From Leclercia adecarboxylata (GTDB lineage: Bacteria > Pseudomonadota > Gammaproteobacteria > Enterobacterales > Enterobacteriaceae), in contig NZ_CP098325.1 of assembly GCF_023639785.1 (NCBI RefSeq), positions 3,472,001-3,536,000 on the forward strand: a stretch of DNA of 64,000 nucleotides, given 5' to 3'. Below are positions 56,784 to 64,000 of the stretch, piece by piece (position 1 is the first letter of the stretch; every line of letters begins with the position of its first letter). The notes under the pieces were generated by a model that had not been told where the DNA came from, made no database searches, and saw nothing but the letters and a program-made list of their open reading frames with translations. Position numbers and translations under genes: made by a program.

Positions 56784-57377
56784 ATGGTATTCTTACGCCG
56801 AAACTTAAGGGCAAATATTTCCAGAGTGGTATGGCGGATTCTGGTGGGTAACTTTTTTCTCATTTCCTGGTGCCGGGTAGCCCTGGTGCTGATGCTGTTA
56901 TTATCCTGCGAACACGCTATTGGCGGAACATTATCCAGAACGGATAAATCGGTACGTTCAATTGTCTCCGGGATCGTCAGTTATACCCGCTGGCCTAGCC
57001 TCTCGGGTCAGCCAACCCTGTGCATTTTTTCCTCTTCCAGCCACATTGAGGCGCTCAGTGTTCAAGGTCCGGACGCGCTGCCCTACATTCCCGTGATTAT
57101 TCATAGCGATCAGGAAGCCCTGGGAGCAGGTTGCAACGCGCTCTATTTTGGCAGTGAGTCCCCGAGCGCCCAGCTTGAATTAAGCACTGCGTTTAATGCC
57201 AGGCCGTTACTGTTAATTGCGGAGCAAAATTCGCAATGCGTAATTGGCAGTGCTTTTTGCCTGATAATTGATAATACACGGGTCAGATTTTCCGTAAATC
57301 TGGATGTGCTGTCGCGCAGCGGAGTCAGAGTCAATCCTGATGTGTTAATGCTTGCCCGGAATACGAAGGATGAATAA
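56784..57377 (+). CDS. yfiR: Periplasmic repressor YfiR of the YfiRNB c-di-GMP system
   Basis: Periplasmic protein (DUF4154) that binds the periplasmic domain of DgcN and keeps it off. The core matches Yfi[47 protein letters not shown], and [20 protein letters not shown]. Cysteines of the two disulfides are present. The N-terminus is longer than usual; a GTG near 56826 would give a more ordinary signal peptide (hydrophobic [11 protein letters not shown]). No strong ribosome site marks either start, so the start is uncertain. Overlaps dgcN by 8 bp. Confidence 0.88.
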   Translation: MVFLRRNLRANISRVVWRILVGNFFLISWCRVALVLMLLLSCEHAIGGTLSRTDKSVRSIVSGIVSYTRWPSLSGQPTLCIFSSSSHIEALSVQGPDALPYIPVIIHSDQEALGAGCNALYFGSESPSAQLELSTAFNARPLLLIAEQNSQCVIGSAFCLIIDNTRVRFSVNLDVLSRSGVRVNPDVLMLARNTKDE

Positions 57378-58590
57378 GGAATTTACATCAGCGCCTCGTC
57401 TGACGTTCAAAAGGACCCTGAGGCGCATCAGTATAATTAGCGTCCTCATTACGATGACGCTTGTCTGGTTATTATTGTGTATCGCTTCGGTGGTATCACT
57501 GAAACAGTACGCACAACGAAACCTGGAATTAACCAGCGCCACGGTAAGTCGTAGTCTGGAGGCGACGCTGGTGTTCAATGATACAACCGCCGCCAATGAA
57601 GCGCTGGCCACTCTTGGCAAACAGGGGCAGTTTTCTTCTGCGGTACTGCTGGACCGCTACGATCATCCTTTTGCCACATGGTCGATGGGGCCGAACGATC
57701 GGGCCGATCCCCTCAGTAAACTGGTCAGCCAGTGGTTATTCCCTCAGCCCATCCGACAGCGCGTCTGGCATAACAACCTGCCGATTGGTGAGTTACATCT
57801 TACCGCGCGTGACAGCCTGATCAGCCACTTCCTCTGGACCTCCCTGGCGGTGTTAACCGGCTGCATCCTCTTTGCCGCCATGGTGGCGTTAATTATTACC
57901 CGTACCCTGCATAACGGCGTTGTCACTGCCCTGCAGAACATAACCGAGGTGGTGCACGACGTCCGGTCAAACCGTAACTTCTCCCGCCGGGTATCCGAGG
58001 AGCGCATTGAAGAATTTCACCGTTTTGGTCAGGACTTCAACAGTCTGCTGGATGAAATGGAGGAGTGGCAGCTAAAGCTTCAGGCAAAAAATGCCCAGCT
58101 GCTGCGCACTGCCATGCATGACCCGCTTACCGGCCTGGCGAACCGGGCGGCTTTCCGTACCAGTATTACCGCGCTGATGAATGACTCCTCAGCGCGAACC
58201 CACTCCGCCCTGCTCTTCCTGGATGGCGATGACTTTAAGCTGATTAACGATACCTGGGGGCACGCTGCCGGAGACAGTGTACTGATTGAAGTGGCCCGCC
58301 GCATGGTCGAGTTTAGCGGCGAGCGTCATCAGCCCTATCGCCTGGGCGGAGATGAGTTTGCCATTATTCTGTCTGACATCCATTCGGAACACGAGGTTCT
58401 GCGCCTCTGCGCCGCGCTGACGCAACAGTTCAGCCCGTCATATGACCTGCAAAACGGTCTCAGCACCAGAATGTCATTCAGCATTGGCTTCGCGCTGAGC
58501 TGGGAGCACCACTCCGTTGAAAGCTTACTGGATCAAGCCGACCGGAATATGTATCTGGTGAAGCATCAGCGTTCTAAAAACACTGCATAG
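57370..58590 (+). CDS. dgcN: Diguanylate cyclase DgcN (YfiN)
   Basis: Inner-membrane enzyme making c-di-GMP; blocks cell division or promotes biofilm when YfiR is lost. TM1 at about 22-46 ([19 protein letters not shown]), a periplasmic CHASE8 domain, TM2 at about 155-178, HAMP, then a GGDEF domain with [10 protein letters not shown]. No RxxD inhibitory site at the usual place before GGDEF. ATG at 57370 with GAAGG upstream gives 406 residues. It overlaps the yfiR end, so the pair is co-translated. Confidence 0.95.
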   Translation: MNKEFTSAPRLTFKRTLRRISIISVLITMTLVWLLLCIASVVSLKQYAQRNLELTSATVSRSLEATLVFNDTTAANEALATLGKQGQFSSAVLLDRYDHPFATWSMGPNDRADPLSKLVSQWLFPQPIRQRVWHNNLPIGELHLTARDSLISHFLWTSLAVLTGCILFAAMVALIITRTLHNGVVTALQNITEVVHDVRSNRNFSRRVSEERIEEFHRFGQDFNSLLDEMEEWQLKLQAKNAQLLRTAMHDPLTGLANRAAFRTSITALMNDSSARTHSALLFLDGDDFKLINDTWGHAAGDSVLIEVARRMVEFSGERHQPYRLGGDEFAIILSDIHSEHEVLRLCAALTQQFSPSYDLQNGLSTRMSFSIGFALSWEHHSVESLLDQADRNMYLVKHQRSKNTA

Positions 58591-58603
58591 AAGGGAACAT
58601 ATT

Positions 58604-59086
58604 ATGTTAAGGCGATACGCCACACCGCTGTTGATGGCATCAATGCTGCTGGCGGGATGCCAGGCGCCACAGGGCAAATTTACCGCTGAGCAGATCGCCG
58701 CCATGAAATCCTACGGCTTTAACGAGACTAACGGCGACTGGTCACTTGGGCTCTCGGCGAAGATCCTGTTTGGTAAAAACGAGTATCAACTGCGCCCGGA
58801 AAGCGAACAGCAGATCAAAAGTATGGCATCGCGTCTTGCAGCCACTGGCCTGACGCATGCGCGGATGGACGGGCATACGGACAACTACGGCGAAGAGAGC
58901 TACAACAAAGATCTCTCCCTGAAGCGGGCCAATGTGGTTGCCGATGCCTGGGCCCAGGGGGCGGCTATTCCGCGCAGCAACCTGACGACACAGGGCTTAG
59001 GTAAGCAGTACCCCGTTGCGGACAACAAAACCGCCCAGGGACGTGCCGAAAACCGCCGCGTTGCGGTGGTCATCAGCACGCCCTGA
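58604..59086 (+). CDS. yfiB: OmpA-like lipoprotein YfiB
   Basis: Outer-membrane lipoprotein that relieves repression by capturing YfiR. Lipobox LLAGC with Cys19, a short linker (about 20-50), and a peptidoglycan-binding OmpA domain with MDGHTDNYGEESYNKDLSLKR split over the binding loop, and NRRVAVVI at the end. 160 residues. Fourteen bp after dgcN, completing the yfiR-dgcN-yfiB operon. Confidence 0.96.
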   Translation: MLRRYATPLLMASMLLAGCQAPQGKFTAEQIAAMKSYGFNETNGDWSLGLSAKILFGKNEYQLRPESEQQIKSMASRLAATGLTHARMDGHTDNYGEESYNKDLSLKRANVVADAWAQGAAIPRSNLTTQGLGKQYPVADNKTAQGRAENRRVAVVISTP

Positions 59087-59090
59087 GTGA

Positions 59091-60458
59091 TTACTCTGGC
59101 GTTTCGGCCAGGGCTAATCCTGATGCCCCCCGCCAGCGCAGCCAGTCAATGACGATAAACAGCACGAGGCTGCATCCCATGACCGGCATCGCCAGCCCCA
59201 GTAAAACGGCGATAACGACAGTGACGAAACGCCCCCACAGCGGCAACGCCAGCCAGCTCTGACACAGGGTCTGGGCGGGATCGGTTGCCGTCTGGCGGGG
59301 CCTGCGCATCCACCACATCCGGTATCCCCATACAATCATCACGCACAGCGCGACGCCAAAGGCTGCCAACACCAGCTGGTTTGGCAGACCAAACAGCACG
59401 CCCATATGGAAATCCACCCCCCAGCGGGTCAGTTTGGCCATCAGCGGGTAATCCGCAAAACGGGTGCGATCGATGACTGCCAGGGTCGCGGGGTCAACGG
59501 CCACCGCATCAACCTGCGTCGGCCAGCGACGATCGATCTCCGTCACCGTCCACGCCGTCGACTCACTCTTTGCCGGGCGGATCTCCAGCTTCGTAGCGTT
59601 GATCCCCGCCGCTTTGGCCGCCTGCAGCACGCCGTCGTAAAGCGCCGGATCGGGCTTCATCTGCGGCATGGGCATCGACATGTGATGACCATGATGCTCC
59701 GCATGCGGATCGGCGATTTCCGCCGGCCCCTGCAGCTGCGTTTTCACCTGCGGTGTGAGCCAGTTCATCTCTGCCCGCAGCTTATCTACGTTCCCCCCCG
59801 CCCACTGGGACCAGGTCAGGCCGGTCGCCGAGAACAGCAGCATGCCCAGCAGCAAACACCAGCCGAGGGTGACGTGCAGGCGACGGCGGTTCTGAAAGCG
59901 GTTATTGATGCGCCGTTTTGGCCGGGTATAAAACCACAGCGCAATCCCGCCCAGCGCGGCAATCCACATCCAGGATGCGGCCAGTTCGCTGTAGAGACGC
60001 CCTGTGTCGCCCAGCATTAGTGACTGATGCAGATAATCGATTTTCTGGCGGAACGGCAAAATACCGCTGGTGCCGTAGACGGTCATATCTCCCCGCACCT
60101 CAAGACTGACCGGATCGATAAAGATGGCCCGGTTCTCCGAGGCCTTCAGCATCGGGTCGGCATACATCACCCGGGTGGTTTCTCCGTCGGCCAGCCCCGG
60201 ACGAACCGCATGCAGGCGTAACTCTCCGCCGGTCACCTTTTCCGCCACAGCGATCTGCTCCGCAAGCGGGCGCGCTGTCCCCTGCGTCTCGCTGAACAGG
60301 GCGTGATGATATAGCGCGTTTTCCAGCTGCGGCGTGGCGACATACAGCGTTCCGGAGAGCGCAGCGATAAAGATAAAGGGCCCGACAAACAGACCAATAT
60401 AGAAGTGAAGACGACGCAGCAGGTTGCCCCATGCTGCGCGCGAAGTGCAGGTAGTCAT
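59091..60458 (-). CDS. PepSY-domain inner-membrane protein
   Basis: 455 residues with about five membrane segments (near residues 17-42, 163-182, 197-220, 345-375 and 400-435) and PepSY_TM-type conserved parts: WGNLLRRLHFYIGLFVGPF near the start and GVDFHMGVLFGLPNQ near the fourth segment. A periplasmic loop carries a metal-binding-like run HAEHHGHHMSMPMPQM. Relatives act in siderophore reduction or metal handling, but the substrate cannot be told from sequence. It follows the DUF2946 gene after 63 bp and nearly touches yfiB (4-bp gap) in convergent orientation. Confidence 0.88.
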   Translation of the reverse strand: MTTCTSRAAWGNLLRRLHFYIGLFVGPFIFIAALSGTLYVATPQLENALYHHALFSETQGTARPLAEQIAVAEKVTGGELRLHAVRPGLADGETTRVMYADPMLKASENRAIFIDPVSLEVRGDMTVYGTSGILPFRQKIDYLHQSLMLGDTGRLYSELAASWMWIAALGGIALWFYTRPKRRINNRFQNRRRLHVTLGWCLLLGMLLFSATGLTWSQWAGGNVDKLRAEMNWLTPQVKTQLQGPAEIADPHAEHHGHHMSMPMPQMKPDPALYDGVLQAAKAAGINATKLEIRPAKSESTAWTVTEIDRRWPTQVDAVAVDPATLAVIDRTRFADYPLMAKLTRWGVDFHMGVLFGLPNQLVLAAFGVALCVMIVWGYRMWWMRRPRQTATDPAQTLCQSWLALPLWGRFVTVVIAVLLGLAMPVMGCSLVLFIVIDWLRWRGASGLALAETPE

Positions 60459-60521
60459 GCTTTCCCTTTTTTTCAGGCAAAAAGTTATCGATACACCGGG
60501 GTGTACGTTTTTTTATGTGGA

Positions 60522-60908
60522 TTAAGCAGACAGGTGCGGCGGGGCGCGGGTATCGGGGCAGAGCCAGGGAAAGAAATGCCAGTGGCGGACGGCGGGACGC
60601 GGTGGCGTCAGTCGCTGTCTGAGTAATACTGCACACAGCAGCATCACCAGTGCCAGCATCACCCCAGGAACATGAGCCAGCAGCACGCAGTAGCCACAGG
60701 CTTCGGCATGATCGACCGGCATGCTTTCGGGAGGGGTATGGTGCTCTGTCATCATACTCATCTCATGATGCATGCCGGGCATCGCGCTCATGGGATCCTT
60801 TTGCAACGAGACAGAGACCAGCGGGGCAAAGACGATCATCAGGATCGCAAATAACGCGAGACCTGTCGCGATACGTTGCCATGTTGCCTGATGCCGTTTA
60901 GTCGTCAC
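60522..60908 (-). CDS. DUF2946 family protein, His/Met-rich
   Basis: 128 residues: a membrane segment at about 13-30 (GLALFAILMIVFAPLVSV), a Met/His-rich periplasmic stretch (MPGMHHEMSMMTEHHTPP) and a CGYC pair, then a second membrane segment (about 74-94). This is the DUF2946 arrangement, often next to copper or TonB-linked genes. First of a probable two-gene unit with the PepSY protein. Copper or iron handling is inference from residue content and the partner. Confidence 0.82.
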   Translation of the reverse strand: MTTKRHQATWQRIATGLALFAILMIVFAPLVSVSLQKDPMSAMPGMHHEMSMMTEHHTPPESMPVDHAEACGYCVLLAHVPGVMLALVMLLCAVLLRQRLTPPRPAVRHWHFFPWLCPDTRAPPHLSA

Positions 60909-60983
60909 TTACCCTCCGTTAACGCAGGGGCATTGTAAACGATTTATGACTAAGAAGTTAACGCGCGCGGCCCAAAGAGATAA

Positions 60984-61015
60984 AAAAAGGGCCGGCCTTT
61001 CGGCCAGCCCTTTTT
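60984..61015 (-). terminator. Terminator of the rpsP-rimM-trmD-rplS operon
   Basis: Minus strand AAAGGGCTGGCCGAAAGGCCGGCCCTTT with a GAAA loop and T7 tail, 24 bp past the rplS stop. Confidence 0.9.
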
Positions 61016-61038
61016 ACAGGATGTCGCTTAAGCGAATC

Positions 61039-61389
<351 letters not shown>

Positions 61390-61427
61390 TTAATCTCTTA
61401 TCCTGGGTAAACTGATATTCGGGGGCC

Positions 61428-62195
61428 TCAGGCCATCCCATCATGTTTCTGCTGCTGGTGCGCATGTTCAGTTTTGAACTCGGCCAGCAACTTTGCTTGC
61501 TCTTCAGTCAGAGCCAGGTTTTCCAGAAGTTCAGGTCTTCTAAGCCAGGTACGGCCCAGCGACTGTTTCAGACGCCAGCGACGAATCTCAGCATGGTTTC
61601 CCGACAGTAATACCGGCGGTACGTCCATCCCTTCTAACACTTCAGGACGGGTATAGTGTGGACAGTCCAGCAATCCATCAGCAAAAGAGTCTTCTGTTGC
61701 TGAAGCTTCATGGCCCAGAACCCCCGGAATGAACCGGGAAACCGAGTCAATCAGCGTCATTGCCGGTAACTCACCACCGCTGAGAACGTAATCGCCGATA
61801 GACCATTCTTCGTCAATCTCGGTTTGAATTACGCGCTCATCTATCCCTTCGTAGCGACCACACACCAGAATCAGTTTCTGATTCGTTGCCAGTTCGCTGA
61901 CGCCCGCTTGATCAAGCTTGCGTCCCTGAGGTGACAGATAAATCACCTTTGCGCCTTCACCTGCCGCGGCTTTTGCTGCTGCGATGGCATCCCGTAAGGG
62001 TTGAACCATCATGAGCATCCCCGGTCCGCCGCCGTAAGGACGATCGTCCACGGTACGGTGCCGGTCATGCGTGAAGTCACGTGGACTCCAGCTTTCGATG
62101 CTCAGCAGGCCATTTTTTACTGCCCGGCCAGTTACCCCGTAATCAGTAATCGCGCGGAACATTTCAGGAAACAGGCTAATAATGCCAATCCACAT
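61428..62195 (-). CDS. trmD: tRNA (guanine-37-N1)-methyltransferase TrmD
   Basis: Essential SPOUT methyltransferase making m1G37. [13 protein letters not shown] start, [24 protein letters not shown] and the SAM knot [15 protein letters not shown]. 255 residues. It follows rimM after 30 bp. Confidence 0.99.
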   Translation of the reverse strand: MWIGIISLFPEMFRAITDYGVTGRAVKNGLLSIESWSPRDFTHDRHRTVDDRPYGGGPGMLMMVQPLRDAIAAAKAAAGEGAKVIYLSPQGRKLDQAGVSELATNQKLILVCGRYEGIDERVIQTEIDEEWSIGDYVLSGGELPAMTLIDSVSRFIPGVLGHEASATEDSFADGLLDCPHYTRPEVLEGMDVPPVLLSGNHAEIRRWRLKQSLGRTWLRRPELLENLALTEEQAKLLAEFKTEHAHQQQKHDGMA

Positions 62196-62225
62196 AGCGC
62201 CGTCTTTTACCGTTTTCAGGAGAAT

Positions 62226-62759
62226 TTAAAAACCAGGATCCCAGTCTACTTCGATAGTACGAGTAGCGAGATCGACTTTCTTGATAACCTGCCCATCGAG
62301 GAACGGAACCAGCCGCTCCTTGATGCCAAACGCATCTTTCAGGTTTGCCTTAATGACGAGAACGTCATTCGATCCGGTTTCCATCATATCGATGACTTTA
62401 CCCAGACCGTAACCTTCAGTGGTGACTACCTGACAACCAATAAGGTCTTTCCAGTAGTAACCCTCATCCAGCTCAGGCAGCTGCGACGAATCCACGACAA
62501 TTTCACAATTCGTCAGTGCATTCGCGGCATCGCGATCGTCAACGCCTTTCAGCTTGATAACGATGTCCTGATTGTGGTGACGCCAGCTTTCCAGCTCGAC
62601 TTCTTGCCACTGACCCGCCTTCTGGATAAACCAGGGCTGATAGTCAAAAATGCTTTCGGCGTCTTCGGTGGAGGAAAACACTCTGAGCCAACCACGGATA
62701 CCGTAGCAAGAACCCATTTTGCCCAATACAATCGGTTCAACAGGTGCTTTTTTGCTCAT
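62226..62759 (-). CDS. rimM: 16S rRNA processing protein RimM
   Basis: 30S assembly factor that binds S19. N-terminal barrel ([19 protein letters not shown]) and C-terminal PRC-barrel ([20 protein letters not shown]). The ATG at 62759 ([11 protein letters not shown]) has GGTGG five bases upstream and gives 177 residues; two earlier in-frame starts lie within the ribosome site. 18 bp after rpsP. Confidence 0.97.
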   Translation of the reverse strand: MSKKAPVEPIVLGKMGSCYGIRGWLRVFSSTEDAESIFDYQPWFIQKAGQWQEVELESWRHHNQDIVIKLKGVDDRDAANALTNCEIVVDSSQLPELDEGYYWKDLIGCQVVTTEGYGLGKVIDMMETGSNDVLVIKANLKDAFGIKERLVPFLDGQVIKKVDLATRTIEVDWDPGF

Positions 62760-62777
62760 CATGACCACCGTGACAGA

Positions 62778-63026
62778 TTAAGCTGCTTTGTTTGCTGCTT
62801 TGATCAGCGTAGCAACGCGATCGGAAACGGTAGCGCCCTGGCCAACCCAGTGAGCGATACGATCCAGATCCAGACGGGTTTCTTCTTCTGCGCCAGCGGC
62901 CAGTGGGTTGAAGAAACCAACGCGCTCGATGAAGCGACCGTTGCGTGCATTACGGCTGTCAGTAACAACAACCTGGTAGAACGGACGCTTTTTCGCGCCG
63001 TGACGTGCTAAACGAATAGTTACCAT
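62778..63026 (-). CDS. rpsP: Ribosomal protein S16
   Basis: 30S assembly protein. Start [17 protein letters not shown] at 63026 with GAGGA upstream; 82 residues, the E. coli length. First gene of the rpsP-rimM-trmD-rplS operon. A terminator-like hairpin lies just upstream. Confidence 0.99.
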   Translation of the reverse strand: MVTIRLARHGAKKRPFYQVVVTDSRNARNGRFIERVGFFNPLAAGAEEETRLDLDRIAHWVGQGATVSDRVATLIKAANKAA

Positions 63027-63048
63027 AACATCCTCTTGTGTGAATAAA

Positions 63049-63082
63049 ACACCGGGCCCCATCGAGGGAAGGAGCCCGGTGT
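63049..63082 (-). terminator. Hairpin between ffh and rpsP, terminator or attenuator
   Basis: Minus strand ACACCGGGC (63074-63082) and GCCCGGTGT (63049-63057) form a perfect 9-bp stem with a 16-nt loop, followed by TTTATTC. It ends 22 bp before the rpsP ATG. It could end ffh transcription or act in the rpsP leader. Confidence 0.7.
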
Positions 63083-63177
63083 CATATTAAAAGCCCGAAA
63101 ATTTTACTGATTTTTGGGGAAAATGCAATCAGCAGTTACGAAGACCGCAATAAAAGACCGTCGGCGGTGCAGTCAGT

Positions 63178-63256
63178 TTGGTGCCGGCGTGCGCGCAGTC
63201 ACCGGAGCGTACACGTAGTACGTGAGGATGACGAGCACACCCCGGTGCCAAAATGG
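63178..63256. repeat. Imperfect palindromic intergenic element between ffh and rpsP
   Basis: Roughly 79 bp with an inner CGTAC / GTACG palindrome around ACGTA, further matching blocks (GTCA / TGAC) outside, and outer arms TTTGGTGCCGG / CCCCGGTGCCAAA that are partly complementary. I recall similar CCGGAGCGTACAC...TACGTGAGGAT sequences as a dispersed enterobacterial repeat (possibly the boxC class), but cannot confirm the family. Confidence 0.5.
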
Positions 63257-63273
63257 CCAACAAGCCAGGCTGA

Positions 63274-64000
63274 TTATCTACCCGGGAAGCCTGGTGGCAT
63301 CATACCTTTCATGCCCCGCATCATTTTGGCCATCCCGCCCTTCTTCATCTTCTTCATCATGCGCTGCATGTCGTCGAACTGTTTCAGAAGGCGGTTAACG
63401 TCCTGCACCTGCATGCCGCAACCGGCTGCAATACGGCGCTTACGTGAACCTTTGATGATTTCCGGCTTCGCACGCTCTTTCAGCGTCATGGAGTTGATAA
63501 TCGCCTCCATCCGCACCAGCACTTTATCGTCCATCTGCGATTTGACGTTGTCCGGGATCTGGCCCATGCCCGGCAGCTTGCCCATCAGGCTCGCCATACC
63601 GCCCATGTTTTTCATCTGGCGCAGCTGCTCCAGGAAGTCGGTCAGATCGAAGCCGTCGCCTTTTTTCAGCTTGGTTGCCAGCTTCTCGGCTTGCGCGCGG
63701 TCGACTTTGCTCTCGATATCTTCGATCAGCGACAGCACGTCGCCCATGCCGAGGATACGGGAGGCAATACGATCCGGGTGGAACGGCTCCAGCGCTTCGG
63801 TCTTCTCGCCGACGCCGAGGAATTTGATGGGCTTGCCGGTGATATGACGAATCGAGAGCGCCGCACCGCCGCGGGCGTCGCCGTCCACTTTGGTCAGCAC
63901 CACGCCGGTTAACGGCAGCGCTTCATTAAACGCTTTCGCGGTGTTGGCCGCATCCTGACCGGTCATGGCGTCGACAACGAACAGGGTCTCTACCGGGTTG
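63274..64000 (-). CDS. ffh: Signal recognition particle protein Ffh, 5' part outside window
   Basis: SRP54 GTPase that with 4.5S RNA targets nascent membrane proteins. The window holds the end of the G domain (VVDAMTGQDAANTAKAFNEA, LTKVDGDARGGAAL, FLGVGEK) and the whole Met-rich M domain with the RNA-binding SRKRRIAAGCGMQVQDVN and tail GMKGMMPPGFPGR. The frame stays open to 64000; the internal ATG at 63966 is not the start. Confidence 0.97.
   Translation of the reverse strand, partial: NPVETLFVVDAMTGQDAANTAKAFNEALPLTGVVLTKVDGDARGGAALSIRHITGKPIKFLGVGEKTEALEPFHPDRIASRILGMGDVLSLIEDIESKVDRAQAEKLATKLKKGDGFDLTDFLEQLRQMKNMGGMASLMGKLPGMGQIPDNVKSQMDDKVLVRMEAIINSMTLKERAKPEIIKGSRKRRIAAGCGMQVQDVNRLLKQFDDMQRMMKKMKKGGMAKMMRGMKGMMPPGFPGR

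Noticed and set aside
60100..60636. 178-codon minus-strand frame overlapping the PepSY and DUF2946 genes
   Set aside because: It spans the gap between two better-supported genes in another frame; its sequence lacks membrane pattern or motifs and merely mirrors them.

Overview
The window is a chromosomal segment of an Enterobacteriaceae bacterium. Gene order closely follows the Escherichia coli hmp-glnB to trmD-rpsP-ffh region. The 16S variable regions, codon usage and accessory genes look like the Enterobacter/Lelliottia/Leclercia group rather than E. coli itself, but the genus is an inference. It is almost entirely conserved core genome. I see no insertion sequence, prophage, integron, CRISPR array or toxin-antitoxin module, and no convincing undescribed multi-gene system.

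Layout. 1-5.7 kb: the end of hmp, glnB, the GlrR/QseG/GlrK signalling operon and its target sRNA gene glmY, with a sigma-54 promoter and three GlrR boxes. 5.7-16 kb: purL with a PurR operator, mltF, tadA, pgpC, a murQ-PTS pair facing the RpiR-type regulator yfhH, and the ferredoxin yfhL. 16-22.5 kb: lepA-lepB and rnc-era-recO-pdxJ-acpS, with a long hairpin in the rnc leader. 22.7-25.5 kb: the envelope-stress operon rpoE-rseA-rseB-rseC behind a sigma-E promoter. 25.8-38.2 kb: nadB, trmN, srmB, grcA (two FNR sites), ung, yfiF, trxC, tapT, patZ, pssA, yfiM. 38.2-40.1 kb: kgtP and a DUF4385 gene. 40.2-45.5 kb: a complete rRNA operon on the minus strand (16S, tRNA-Glu, 23S, 5S). 45.7-50.9 kb: clpB with a sigma-32 promoter, pgeF, rluD, bamD. 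51-56.3 kb: raiA, the pheL-pheA attenuation unit, an SMP-30-type lactonase gene, and tyrA-aroF under TyrR boxes. 56.3-60.9 kb: yfiL, the c-di-GMP module yfiR-dgcN-yfiB, and a PepSY/DUF2946 pair rich in His and Met. 61-64 kb: rpsP-rimM-trmD-rplS and the end of ffh.

Several loci form closed circuits visible in the DNA: GlrK/GlrR activating glmY next door; sigma-E transcribing its own operon with its anti-sigma factors; pheL attenuating pheA; and probably YfhH acting on the facing murQ-PTS genes through a pair of AT-rich palindromes 33 bp apart. The less conserved insertions (murQ-PTS, DUF4385, SMP-30 lactonase, PepSY/DUF2946) are the most worthwhile places for a second look.
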